This document shows positions 26,735 to 34,960 of a stretch of DNA of 64,000 nucleotides, in pieces. Source of the stretch: Streptomyces sp. SCSIO 75703. GTDB taxonomy: Bacteria; Actinomycetota; Actinomycetes; Streptomycetales; Streptomycetaceae. The position numbers and the translations under genes were made by a program. Position 1 is the first letter of the stretch. Every line of letters begins with the position of its first letter. The notes under the pieces were generated by a model. The model worked only from the letters and a program-made list of their open reading frames with translations, had not been told where the DNA came from and searched no databases. The DNA lies in the NCBI RefSeq assembly GCF_036607905.1, contig NZ_CP144555.1:248001-312000 (forward strand). The letters run 5' to 3'.

Positions 26735-27244
26735 TCAGCGGTCGGTGGTGCGCGCGGCGCGCAGTTCCTCGTTGACCGCCGTCAGGAAGCGCGCCACGGT
26801 GGCGAGTTCGTCCGCGTCGAAGCGGCCCCGGGCGGCTGCCGCCGCCTCGGCCAGCGGCCGGAAGTACAGCCGGGCCGACTCCCGGGCGTCCGGCGCGTAG
26901 TGCAGGTGGACGACGCGCCGGTCGGCGCTCTCCCGCACCCGGCGCACGTGCCCGGCGCGTTCCAGCCGGTCCACGCACGCCGTGACCGCGCCGGAGGTCA
27001 GCCCCAGGTGCTCGCCGAGCCGTTTGGGTGTCATGGGCCCCGGGGAGTCCAGGATCGCGGCGAGCGCCTGGACGTCGGTGGCGTGCAGTCCGTGGCTGCC
27101 GGCGAAGCCCTGGACGAGCCGGTTGATCTCCCCGTTCATCCGCCTGAGCTGGACGGCGACGGTCTGGAGGTCGTCGCTGCGGGGTGCGGCCGGGGTCTGC
27201 CGCTCGTGCTGCGCGCGGGGTCCGCGCTGGTTCGCTGTCGCCAC
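26735..27244 (-). CDS. MarR-family transcriptional regulator
   Basis: This 169-residue regulator has a winged helix centred on residues 55-115: LHATDVQALAAILDSPGPMTPKRLGEHLGLTSGAVTACVDRLERAGHVRR, then the wing ESADRRVVHLHY. MarR proteins usually repress exporters or redox genes and respond to phenolic compounds. GTG 27244 lacks an RBS; a TATACG hexamer about 8 bases upstream suggests a leaderless mRNA. It sits between the MMPL exporter (same strand) and the divergent SDR gene, and could control either. Confidence 0.9.
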   Translation of the reverse strand: MATANQRGPRAQHERQTPAAPRSDDLQTVAVQLRRMNGEINRLVQGFAGSHGLHATDVQALAAILDSPGPMTPKRLGEHLGLTSGAVTACVDRLERAGHVRRVRESADRRVVHLHYAPDARESARLYFRPLAEAAAAARGRFDADELATVARFLTAVNEELRAARTTDR

Positions 27245-27355
27245 GCGGCCAGCGTATAGAAGGGTCACGTTCGGGCATGCCGCGTCCACCGCGGGCAACC
27301 CCGGGGAAGGGATGACCGGACACGGGTCCGGCGCGAGGCGGGAGACGAGGGCACC

Positions 27356-28909
27356 ATGGGCGAAGCACACGGCACGGCGCCGGACGACGACGGAGCGGGC
27401 CTGCGCTGCCTGGTCACCGGGGCCACCGGGTACATCGGGGGCCGGCTGGTGCCGGAACTCCTGGCCGCCGGGCACCGGGTGCGGTGCCTGGCGCGGTCCC
27501 CGGAGAAGCTGCGCGACCACCCCTGGGCGGGCGAGGTGGAGACGGTCCGGGCGGACGTGACGGACCCCGGTTCGCTGGACGGCGCGCTGGCGGACGTGGA
27601 CGTCGCCTACTACCTGGTGCACGCGCTCGGCAGCGGCCGGGACTTCGAGGAGAAGGACCGGCGCGCGGCGCGCACCTTCGCCGAGCGGGCCCGCGCGGCC
27701 GGGGTCCGGCGCATCGTCTACCTCGGCGGCCTCACCCCGCCCGGCGTGCCGGAGCGGCAGCTCTCACCGCACCTGCGCTCCCGTGCGGAGGTCGGCCGGG
27801 TCTTCCTGGACTCCGGGGTGCCCGCCACGGTCCTGCGGGCCGCGGTGATCATCGGTTCCGGCTCGGCCTCCTTCGAGATGCTGCGCTACCTCACCGAACG
27901 CCTGCCCGTGATGGTCACGCCGAGCTGGGTCCACACCCGCATCCAGCCGGTCGCCGTACGGGACGTGCTGCGCGCCCTCGTCGGCAGCGCGCGGATGCCG
28001 GATCATGTGAACCGAGCTTTCGACGTCGGCGGGCCCGATGTCCTCACGTACCGGGACATGATGCTCCGGTACGCCGAGGCCGCCGAGCTGCCGCGGCGGC
28101 TGATCCTGCCGCTGCCGGTGCTCACCCCGGGGCTGTCGAGCCACTGGGTGGGGCTGATCACCCCCGTCCCGGCCGCCATCGCCCGCCCGCTCACGGAATC
28201 GCTGCGGTACGAGGTGGTCTGCCGGGAACACGACATCGACCGGTACGTGCCCCCGCCGCCCGGCGGCGCGCTCGGCTTCGACGAGGCGGTCCGCCTCGCA
28301 CTGCGGCGGGTGCGCGAGGCGCAGGTCAGCACGCGCTGGTCCTCCGCGTCCGTGCCGGGCGCCCCGAGCGACCCGTTGCCCACCGACCCGGACTGGGCGG
28401 GCGGCAGCCTCTACACCGACCGCCGGTCACTGGCGGTGGACGCCTCGCGGGAGGCGCTGTGGCGGGTCATCGAGGGCATCGGCGGCGACAACGGCTGGTA
28501 CTCCTTCCCGCTCGCCTGGGCGGTGCGCGGCCGGCTGGACCGGCTGGTGGGCGGGGTCGGTCTGCGCCGGGGCCGGCGGGACGCGGCCCGGCTGCGCGCG
28601 GGCGACTCGCTGGACTTCTGGCGGGTCGAAGCGATCGAGCCCGGCCGGCTGCTGCGGCTGCGCGCCGAGATGCGGCTGCCGGGACTGGCCTGGCTGGAGA
28701 TGTACGCCGAGACGGACGAGGCCGGGCGGACCCGCTACCGGCAGCGGGCTCTGTTCCACCCGCACGGGCTGGCGGGCCACGCCTACTGGTGGAGCGTGTG
28801 GCCCTTCCACTCGGTGGTCTTCGGCGGCATGGCCCGCAACATCGCGCTCGCCGCGGCCCGCTTCCCCGCCCCGGCACCGGCCCCCTCCACGAGCGGTCCG
28901 GGCGCCTGA
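27356..28909 (+). CDS. SDR-family NAD(P)-binding protein fused to DUF2867
   Basis: This 517-residue two-domain protein has an N-terminal atypical SDR/NmrA-like Rossmann fold with LVTGATGYIGGRLVPELL (residues 19-36). A DUF2867 domain (about residues 350-505) follows, a START-like fold seen in LWRVIEGIGGDNGWYSFPLAWAVRG and YRQRALFHPHGLAGHAYW. The catalytic Tyr-x3-Lys of classic SDRs is not evident, so it may bind nucleotide rather than reduce. It is common in actinobacteria, with no firm function. Confidence 0.9.
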   Translation: MGEAHGTAPDDDGAGLRCLVTGATGYIGGRLVPELLAAGHRVRCLARSPEKLRDHPWAGEVETVRADVTDPGSLDGALADVDVAYYLVHALGSGRDFEEKDRRAARTFAERARAAGVRRIVYLGGLTPPGVPERQLSPHLRSRAEVGRVFLDSGVPATVLRAAVIIGSGSASFEMLRYLTERLPVMVTPSWVHTRIQPVAVRDVLRALVGSARMPDHVNRAFDVGGPDVLTYRDMMLRYAEAAELPRRLILPLPVLTPGLSSHWVGLITPVPAAIARPLTESLRYEVVCREHDIDRYVPPPPGGALGFDEAVRLALRRVREAQVSTRWSSASVPGAPSDPLPTDPDWAGGSLYTDRRSLAVDASREALWRVIEGIGGDNGWYSFPLAWAVRGRLDRLVGGVGLRRGRRDAARLRAGDSLDFWRVEAIEPGRLLRLRAEMRLPGLAWLEMYAETDEAGRTRYRQRALFHPHGLAGHAYWWSVWPFHSVVFGGMARNIALAAARFPAPAPAPSTSGPGA

Positions 28910-28950
28910 GGCCCGCCCGCCGGCGCGCGGGGCACGGGCTGTCCCCCGTA

Positions 28951-29036
28951 CGCACCGGGGCACGGCCCGGCCCCACCTGACGCACCGGAGCACCGGCCGC
29001 GGCCTGACGCACCGGAGCACGGGCCGGACCGTACGG
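28951..29036. repeat. Three tandem copies of a 27-30 bp unit starting CGCACCGG
   Basis: Copies start at 28951 (30 bp), 28981 (27 bp) and 29008 (about 27 bp). The last two share CCTGACGCACCGGAGCAC across their junctions exactly, with a period of 27. They fill the gap between the SDR and thioesterase genes. Their role is unknown; they may be a slipped terminator or simply a drifting tandem repeat. Confidence 0.6.
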
Positions 29037-29145
29037 CACCGGGCGCCCGGTCCCGCGCCGAAGGGGCGAACTATCCTGAGCGGCGCCGGTCCCGGCACCG
29101 CCGGTCCGGCCGCACCCGCCCTGCCGCCGCCTCGGGAGAAGCCTG

Positions 29146-29946
29146 TTGACCACCAGCACATCGACGCCGGACAGCTACTACGAGCGCATCGACGAGCACC
29201 GCTACAAGCCCACCGCGCACGCCGGCGGCGCGTGGAGCACGGACGAGCAGCACTTCAGTCCGCTCGGCGGGCTGATCGTGCACGCCCTGGACCGGCATCT
29301 CGCCGGACGGCCCGCGGCGGAGATGGCCCTCGGCCGGATGAGCTTCGACATCCTGGGGCGGCTCGCGCTCGACGAGTGCGAGACCCGCGTGGAGGTGCTG
29401 CGCCCCGGCCGCACCATCGAACTGGTCGAGGTCACGGTGGTGATCGGCGGCCGTGCGGTGGTCCGGGCACGGGCGTGGCTGCTGGCCACCCTGGACACCG
29501 GCGCCGTCGCCGGCGGCGGGGACGACCGGCTCGCCGACCCGGCGTCCCTCGCGCCGTGGGACATGGCGTCCCGGTGGCCCGGCGGTTACATCGCCTCGCT
29601 GGACGTCCGGCCGCTCGCCGAGCCGCTGCCGGGACGCACCACCGCGTGGATCTCCACGGGGCTCGACCTGGTCGCCGGGGAGGCGGCGAGCCCGCGGGCG
29701 TCCTTCGTCACGCTCGTCGACACCGCGAACGGCATCGCGGTGCGGGAGTCGCCGACGGAGTGGATGTTCCCCAACGTCGACCTCACCCTCCACTTCCACC
29801 GCGCGCCGCGCGGCGGCTGGACCGGCCTGGACACCACGGTCGTCTTCGGGCCGACCGGCCAGGGCATCACCAGTACCGTCCTGCACGACGTCGACGGCCC
29901 GGTCGGGCACGCGCAGCAGATACTGACCGTCCGCCCGCAGCCCTGA
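29146..29946 (+). CDS. Acyl-CoA thioesterase-like (double hot-dog) protein
   Basis: This 266-residue protein has two hot-dog-like halves: an N-terminal half with SPLGGLIVHALDRHL and a C-terminal half with FPNVDLTLHFHRAPRGGWTGLDTTVVFGPTGQGITSTVLHD, which matches the TesB-like thioesterase family end motif. It probably hydrolyses acyl-CoA. The start is TTG 29146, supported by GGGAG about 9 bases upstream and the absence of a better start. It ends before a strong bidirectional terminator. Confidence 0.87.
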   Translation: MTTSTSTPDSYYERIDEHRYKPTAHAGGAWSTDEQHFSPLGGLIVHALDRHLAGRPAAEMALGRMSFDILGRLALDECETRVEVLRPGRTIELVEVTVVIGGRAVVRARAWLLATLDTGAVAGGGDDRLADPASLAPWDMASRWPGGYIASLDVRPLAEPLPGRTTAWISTGLDLVAGEAASPRASFVTLVDTANGIAVRESPTEWMFPNVDLTLHFHRAPRGGWTGLDTTVVFGPTGQGITSTVLHDVDGPVGHAQQILTVRPQP

Positions 29947-30079
29947 GCGGAGCCGGGTGAGGCGAAAGCCTTTACGGAATTCCGCGACGTATTCCGACGC
30001 CGAACGCGGGCAGGGGAATCCGGCGGAAATGCGGGGCGCCGGGCAGGAACAACGCCGGGGCATTTCCCGGACGACGGGC

Positions 30080-30118
30080 GGAGCGGGCCCACCGGACGAT
30101 CGCCGGTGGGCCCGCTCC
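30080..30118. terminator. Bidirectional perfect 16-bp stem-loop
   Basis: GGAGCGGGCCCACCGG (30080-30095) pairs perfectly with CCGGTGGGCCCGCTCC (30103-30118) around a 7-base loop, between the convergent thioesterase gene and the small membrane-protein gene. Confidence 0.85.
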
Positions 30119-30142
30119 GTTCCTCGCTCGGTCTGTCCGCGT

Positions 30143-30313
30143 TCACCAGCGGTACCAGCGCCCCCGGCGACCGCCGCTGCCCGCCGGGCGCACGAGGAAG
30201 CCCAGCAGCCACACCACGAGGACGATGACGGCGATCCACCACAACGCCTTGAGGGCGAAACCCGCACCGAAAAGAATCAGGGCCAGCAGAAGAACGAGAA
30301 GCAAGGGAACCAT
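30143..30313 (-). CDS. 56-residue hydrophobic membrane protein
   Basis: This is a very short gene on the minus strand, starting at ATG 30313 with GGAGGT 9 bases upstream and stopping at 30143. The protein is two hydrophobic helices (residues 4-21 and 24-41), then a basic, glycine- and tryptophan-rich tail (GGRRGRWYRW). It resembles the small hydrophobic proteins common in Streptomyces and other soil bacteria, often stress-linked. Function is unknown. The RBS, position before a terminator and absence of rare codons support it. Confidence 0.75.
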   Translation of the reverse strand: MVPLLLVLLLALILFGAGFALKALWWIAVIVLVVWLLGFLVRPAGSGGRRGRWYRW

Positions 30314-30370
30314 CTTTTATCCACCTCCGCTCCTTCGAGTGCCCGCACTTCGCGCCCATACGCCGGGAAA

Positions 30371-31369
30371 TCACGGGACAAGGATCAGACGGCCCTTCAC
30401 CTCACCGTCTTCCAGCCGCCGGTGGGCCCGTGCCGTCATCGACAGCGGCAGGCGGTCGGCGACGCGCGGGCGCCAGGGCGTCCCGCGCAGCAGGCGCACC
30501 ACCTGCCGGGCGGCGCGGGCGAGGTCGTCGGTGGTGGCGTTGCTGAGGGCGAAGCCCACGATGCTCGCGTCCTTGGTGTAGAGCCGGCCGAGCGGCAACG
30601 GGGCCGCGGCGCCGCCCAGTCCGACCATGGCGACGAGCCGGCCGCGGGGCGCGAGCAGGTCGACGGCGTCGGCCGGGTCGGCCCGGCCGGAGGTGTCGAG
30701 GTGGACGTCGCAGCCGTCGGGCAGGGCCGCGCGCAGCCGTTCGCCCAGGCCGGGGGCGCGGTGGTCGAGGACCTCGGCGGCGCCGAGGGCGCGTACCGCG
30801 GCGGCGTCCTCGGCGCGTGCGGTGGCGATCACCCGGGCGCCGGCCGAGGCGGCGAGGGCCACGGCGGCGCCGCCGACGTTGCCGGCCCCGCCGCCGACGT
30901 ACACGGTCTCCCCCGCCGTCAGCCGCCCGTGCCGGAAGAGCGCCAGCCAGGCCGACGCGGCCGGGTGGGCCGCCGCCACCAGGTGCTCGGGGTCGAGGTC
31001 GGGCGGTGCGGCGTAGAGCCGGTCGGCGGGGACCGTGGCGTACTCGGCGCAGGCGCCCTGCCGGCCGGCGTGGCCCAGGCTGTTGCACCACACCCGGTCC
31101 CCCGGCCGGAAGCCCACCGCGCCGCTCCCGGTGGCGGCCACCTCGCCGACGAGGTCGCGGCCGACGACGAACGGGAACGGCAGCGGGGTCGGGTAGGCCC
31201 CGGAGCGTACGAAGGTGTCCACGGGGTCGACGGCCACGGCCCGGACGCGGACCAGCACGTCGGTGGGCCCGACGGGCGGGACGGGCAGCGGCCCGTGACG
31301 GATGCCCTCCGCCGGGCCGACGGAGTCGATGTACGCGGCCCGCATCTGGGCGGGCACGGTTTCGGCCAT
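30371..31369 (-). CDS. Quinone oxidoreductase-like (zinc-independent MDR) enzyme
   Basis: This 332-residue medium-chain reductase has an N-terminal GroES-like domain (residues 25-130, VGRDLVGEVAATGSGAVGFRPGDRVW). A Rossmann domain with VYVGGGAGNVGGAAVALAASAGARVIATA follows. Catalytic zinc cysteines are absent, as in the QOR/zeta-crystallin group, which reduces quinones or enones with NADPH. A strong RBS (GAGGAGG) precedes ATG 31369. The substrate is unknown. Confidence 0.92.
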   Translation of the reverse strand: MAETVPAQMRAAYIDSVGPAEGIRHGPLPVPPVGPTDVLVRVRAVAVDPVDTFVRSGAYPTPLPFPFVVGRDLVGEVAATGSGAVGFRPGDRVWCNSLGHAGRQGACAEYATVPADRLYAAPPDLDPEHLVAAAHPAASAWLALFRHGRLTAGETVYVGGGAGNVGGAAVALAASAGARVIATARAEDAAAVRALGAAEVLDHRAPGLGERLRAALPDGCDVHLDTSGRADPADAVDLLAPRGRLVAMVGLGGAAAPLPLGRLYTKDASIVGFALSNATTDDLARAARQVVRLLRGTPWRPRVADRLPLSMTARAHRRLEDGEVKGRLILVP

Positions 31370-31700
31370 GCTTCCTCCTCCGACGCCCCGCCCTCGCGGT
31401 CCACGCTCTCACGTACCCACCGGCGACGGCTCGCCTCCGTCCGCCGACCACGCCGATCCGGCCCCCGCGGCTGAGGGCTCGTGCGCTGTGCCCGCCGCCC
31501 CGGCGGCCGGCGGTGCGGGCCGAGCACCGCGCGGACGAGGGCGGTGTCGCCCGGTCCGCCCCTCCCGCCTCCGCCGCCGCTCCCGCCCGGCCCCGGAAGA
31601 CGGTCGGCAGGCGGGGCGGCGGGTTCCCGGCCGGGAGCGGGAAATCGCGGTCCCGGCGCCTCGCCGTCACCTGAGGGAACGTAGGATCGTCGGGTCATCG

Positions 31701-31847
31701 CCGCGACGGGAGACAGGAAGCCGGTGTGAATCCGGCACGGTCCCGCCACTGTGACCGGGGAGTGCAACCCTTCGACATGCCACTGCGCGCCGCGCGGGAA
31801 GGCGGGGGGAACGTCGATCCGGGAGTCAGGACACTGGCCTGTCGCGG
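31701..31847 (+). ncRNA. Cobalamin riboswitch
   Basis: The leader of the btuF-like gene carries the conserved cobalamin-aptamer core: GGAAGCCGGTGTGAATCCGG, then CACGGTCCCGCCACTGTGAC, and the distal GTCAGGACACTGGCC box. The closing helix P1 is formed by CCGCGAC (31701-31707) and GTCGCGG (31841-31847), a perfect 7-bp match. It ends about 40 bases before the btuF start, whose RBS AGGAGG lies just downstream. Gene control through RBS masking or termination when adenosylcobalamin binds is therefore likely. Confidence 0.93.
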
Positions 31848-31886
31848 GCCCGTTCCGAGGAGCGCGGACTCCCCAGGAGGCTTCAC

Positions 31887-32930
31887 GTGTATTCCGGCAT
31901 GCCCCCTTCCCTGCGACCGCCGTCCCCCGCCAGGCGGCGCCGCCCGGCCCGCGCCGCCGGCGCACTCGCCCTGGCGGCCGTCCTGCTCACCGCGGGCTGC
32001 GGCACCTCCCCCGGCACCGGCGGGGACGCGAAGGCCACGGCGTCCGCTCCGGCGGGCTTCCCCGTGACCGTCGACAACTGCGGTGTCACGACCACGTACG
32101 ACAGACCGCCGTCCCGCGCGGTCACCATCCACCAGCACCCGGCGGAACTGATGCTCTCCCTCGGGCTGAAGGACCGGATGGTGGGCACCGCCTTCCCCGA
32201 CTCCGCCGTCCTGCCCGAACTGCGGGAGGACTTCGCGTCCGTCCCCGAACTGGCCAAGCGGGAGCCGTCCTTCGAGGCGATCCTGGAGGCGGAGCCCGAC
32301 TTCGTCTACGGCGGTTACGGCAGCGCGTTCGCGGAGAAGGAGGGCCGCTCCCGCACGGCGTTCGCCGACGCCGGGATCGACACCCACCTCAATCGCGAGT
32401 ACTGCGGCCGGGACAAGGTGACGATGGAGGACACCTACGAGGAGATCCGCACCATCGGCCGGATCTTCGGGGTGTCCGAACGCGCCGACCGTCTCGTCGC
32501 CGGCCTCCGCGCCCGCGTGGACGAGGCCGCCGCCGCGGTCCGGGACGCGCCCACCGTGCCCGTCTTCGTCTACGACAGCGGCGACAAGAGCGCCTTCACC
32601 GCCGGCGGCAAGGGCCTCGGCACCGACCTGATCCGGCTGGCCGGCGGGAAGAACGTCTTCTCCGACCTGGACGAGGTCTTCGGCGACGTCTCCTGGGAAC
32701 AGGTGGTCGAGCGCCGGCCCGAGGTCATCGCCATCTACGACTACGCCGGTGCCGGCAGCGTCGAGCAGAAGAAGGAGTTCCTGCTGTCGCAGCCCGCGCT
32801 CGCGGACGTGCCCGCGGTGCGCGAGAAGCGGTTCGTGGTCCTGCCGCTGACCGCGACGCTCGTCGGGGTCCGCTCCGCGCACCTGGTCGAGGACCTGGCC
32901 CGCGGGCTGCACCCCGCGAGCTTCCGGTGA
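31887..32930 (+). CDS. btuF: Vitamin B12-type ABC importer, substrate-binding lipoprotein (BtuF-like)
   Basis: This 347-residue protein has a lipoprotein signal peptide with lipobox LTAGC at about residues 32-36 and a periplasmic-binding fold of the iron/B12 class (TroA-like). Motifs are RAVTIHQHPAELMLSLGL, FEAILEAEPDFVYGG and LVGVRSAHLVEDLARGL. GTG 31887 has AGGAGG upstream. The cobalamin riboswitch ahead of it and the permease and ATPase after it make it B12 or cobinamide uptake rather than siderophore uptake. Confidence 0.93.
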   Translation: MYSGMPPSLRPPSPARRRRPARAAGALALAAVLLTAGCGTSPGTGGDAKATASAPAGFPVTVDNCGVTTTYDRPPSRAVTIHQHPAELMLSLGLKDRMVGTAFPDSAVLPELREDFASVPELAKREPSFEAILEAEPDFVYGGYGSAFAEKEGRSRTAFADAGIDTHLNREYCGRDKVTMEDTYEEIRTIGRIFGVSERADRLVAGLRARVDEAAAAVRDAPTVPVFVYDSGDKSAFTAGGKGLGTDLIRLAGGKNVFSDLDEVFGDVSWEQVVERRPEVIAIYDYAGAGSVEQKKEFLLSQPALADVPAVREKRFVVLPLTATLVGVRSAHLVEDLARGLHPASFR

Positions 32931-34027
32931 CGGCTCCCGCCCCGCGGACCCCCACCACGGCCCCCGGGCCCGTCCGGCACCCCGGCCGGACGGGCCTGGC
33001 CGCGACGGTGGCGGTCCTCGTCGTGCTGCTGCTGGCCTCCCTGACGGCGGGGCTGGCGATCGGCTCGGTGCGGGTGCCGCCCGGCCAGGTCTGGGGCATC
33101 GTGACGCACGCGCTGGGCGCCGACTGGGGGGCGCCCGACTGGACGCGGGCCCGGGAGACGATCGTCCTCGACGTCCGGGCGCCGCGCGTGGTCCTCGGGG
33201 CCGTGACCGGCGCCGGGCTCGCGGTGGTGGGCACCGCCCTCCAGGCGCTGGTGCGCAATCCGCTGGCCGAGCCGTACCTGCTGGGCGTCTCCTCCGGGGC
33301 GTCGCTCGGGGCGGTCTCGGTGATCGTGTTCGGGATCTCCGTCTTCGGTGCGGCGTCACTGCCGGTCTCGGCGTTCGCCGGCGCCCTGGGCGCGCTGGTC
33401 CTCGTCTACGCGACCGCCCGCACCGGCGGACGCATCACCTCCGTACGGCTGGTGCTCTCCGGAGTGGCGATCGCCGCGGTGCTCACCGCGGTCCTGAACC
33501 TGCTGCTGCTCACCTCCGGCCGGGGCAACGAGGCCCGCGCCGTGCTCGCCTGGACCCTCGGCGGTCTCGGCGGCGTCGACTGGGGCACCCTCGCCCTGCC
33601 GAGCGCGGCCCTGCTGGTGGGGGTCGGCGTCCTCATGACGCAGGCCCGCAGCCTCAACCTGCTGCTGGCCGGCGAGGAGGCCGCCACGACCATGGGCCTG
33701 GACGTGGCGCGGTTCCGGGCCCGGATGTTCGTGCTGCTCTCCCTGGTGACGGGCGTGCTGGTGGCCGCGGCCGGGCCGATCGGCTTCGTCGGCCTGATGC
33801 TGCCGCACGTGGTCCGGCTGCTGGTCGGCGGCGACCACCGCCGGGTACTGCCGACGGCCGCGCTCGGCGGCGCGGTCTTCCTCGTGTGGGCCGACATCGC
33901 CGCCCGCACGATCGCCGCGCCGATGGAGATCCCGGTCGGTGTGCTCACGGCGCTGTGCGGGGGCCCCTTCTTCCTGTGGCTGCTGCGCCGGGACGCCCGG
34001 CGGCACCGGGAAGGGGGTGCCGGGTGA
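32927..34027 (+). CDS. btuC: FecCD-family ABC permease (BtuC-like)
   Basis: This 366-residue permease has about ten membrane helices of the FecCD family. Signatures are GAGLAVVGTALQALVRNPLAEPYLLGVSSGASLG and GPIGFVGLMLPHVVRLLVGGDHRRVLP, the coupling region that docks to the ATPase. It forms the channel of the B12 importer. It starts at GTG 32927, overlapping the btuF stop by 4 bases. An N-terminal disordered Pro/Thr stretch precedes the first helix. Confidence 0.94.
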   Translation: MTAPAPRTPTTAPGPVRHPGRTGLAATVAVLVVLLLASLTAGLAIGSVRVPPGQVWGIVTHALGADWGAPDWTRARETIVLDVRAPRVVLGAVTGAGLAVVGTALQALVRNPLAEPYLLGVSSGASLGAVSVIVFGISVFGAASLPVSAFAGALGALVLVYATARTGGRITSVRLVLSGVAIAAVLTAVLNLLLLTSGRGNEARAVLAWTLGGLGGVDWGTLALPSAALLVGVGVLMTQARSLNLLLAGEEAATTMGLDVARFRARMFVLLSLVTGVLVAAAGPIGFVGLMLPHVVRLLVGGDHRRVLPTAALGGAVFLVWADIAARTIAAPMEIPVGVLTALCGGPFFLWLLRRDARRHREGGAG

Positions 34028-34851
34028 GCGCCGCCGACCTCCGCGTCGAGGGCGTCACCCTCACCGCGGGCGCCCGCCGCCTGGTGGAGGACGTGTCCCT
34101 GACCGCCCGGCCGGGCGAGACCGTCGGCCTGGTCGGGCCCAACGGCAGCGGCAAGTCCAGTCTGCTGCGCGCCGTCTACCGGGTGCTGCGCCCCGGGGCG
34201 GGCCGGGTCCGCGTGGACGGCGCCGACGTGTGGTCCCTGACGGTGCGCCGGCTGGCCCGCACGGTGGCGGCGGTGGTCCAGGAGGGCGGCGCCGACTTCG
34301 ACCTGACGGTGCGCGAGGTCGTCGCCATGGGCCGCACCCCGCACCAGCGGCTGCTGGCCGGGGACACCGCCGAGGACACCGCGTTCGTCGACCGGGCGCT
34401 CACGGCGGTGGACGGTGCCGCGCTGGCCGGCCGGTCCTTCGACCGGCTCTCCGGCGGGGAGCGGCAACGCGTCCTGATCGCCCGCGCGCTCGCCCAGCAG
34501 CCCTCCCTGCTCGTGCTGGACGAGCCGACCAACCACCTGGACATCCGGCACCAGCTCGACGTCCTCGACACGCTGCGCCGGCTCTCCGCCACGGTCCTCG
34601 TCGCCCTGCACGACCTCAACCTGGCCGCGTACTACTGCGACCGCCTCTACGTCCTGCGGGACGGCGAGGTCACCGCCTCCGGCCCGCCCGCCGACGTCCT
34701 CACCCCGCGGCTGCTGGCGGAGGTGTACGGCGTGACGGCGGAGGTCGCGGTCCACCCCCGCACGGGGGCGCCCCGGGTGACGTTCCTCCCGGGCGAGCGG
34801 TGCGTGCCGGGGGCGACGGAGCGGGCCGGACCGGACGCGTCCGTGCGCTGA
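34024..34851 (+). CDS. btuD: ABC ATPase of the B12-type importer (BtuD-like)
   Basis: This 275-residue ATPase has Walker A GPNGSGKSS (residues 38-46), signature LSGGERQR, Walker B LLVLDEPTNHLD and switch His in LHDLNLAAY. It couples ATP hydrolysis to import by the riboswitch-controlled BtuFC. GTG 34024 overlaps the permease stop by 4 bases. A perfect stem-loop terminator follows at once. Confidence 0.94.
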   Translation: MSAADLRVEGVTLTAGARRLVEDVSLTARPGETVGLVGPNGSGKSSLLRAVYRVLRPGAGRVRVDGADVWSLTVRRLARTVAAVVQEGGADFDLTVREVVAMGRTPHQRLLAGDTAEDTAFVDRALTAVDGAALAGRSFDRLSGGERQRVLIARALAQQPSLLVLDEPTNHLDIRHQLDVLDTLRRLSATVLVALHDLNLAAYYCDRLYVLRDGEVTASGPPADVLTPRLLAEVYGVTAEVAVHPRTGAPRVTFLPGERCVPGATERAGPDASVR

Positions 34852-34862
34852 GCACCCGGGAC

Positions 34863-34899
34863 GCCGCCCCCCGGCCCACGGCACGGGCCGGGGGGCGGC
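34863..34899. terminator. Terminator of the btuFCD operon
   Basis: GCCGCCCCCCGGCCC (34863-34877) pairs perfectly with GGGCCGGGGGGCGGC (34885-34899) with a 7-base loop, starting 12 bases after btuD. Confidence 0.85.
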
Positions 34900-34926
34900 C
34901 CAGGGGCCCGCACCGCGCATTTTTCG

Positions 34927-34952
34927 TTTACTAGTAAAACACCTGCTAAAAT
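34927..34952 (+). promoter_or_regulatory. Promoter and palindromic operator for the FUSC gene
   Basis: TTTACTAGTAAA (34927-34938) is a perfect 12-bp palindrome, and TAAAAT (34947-34952) is a good -10 hexamer. The -10 ends 8 bases before the FUSC start codon at 34961 and there is no RBS, so the mRNA should begin at or next to the ATG. The palindrome sits where the -35 region should be, ideal for a repressor such as MarR or TetR. Confidence 0.6.
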
Positions 34953-34960
34953 CGGTCTCC

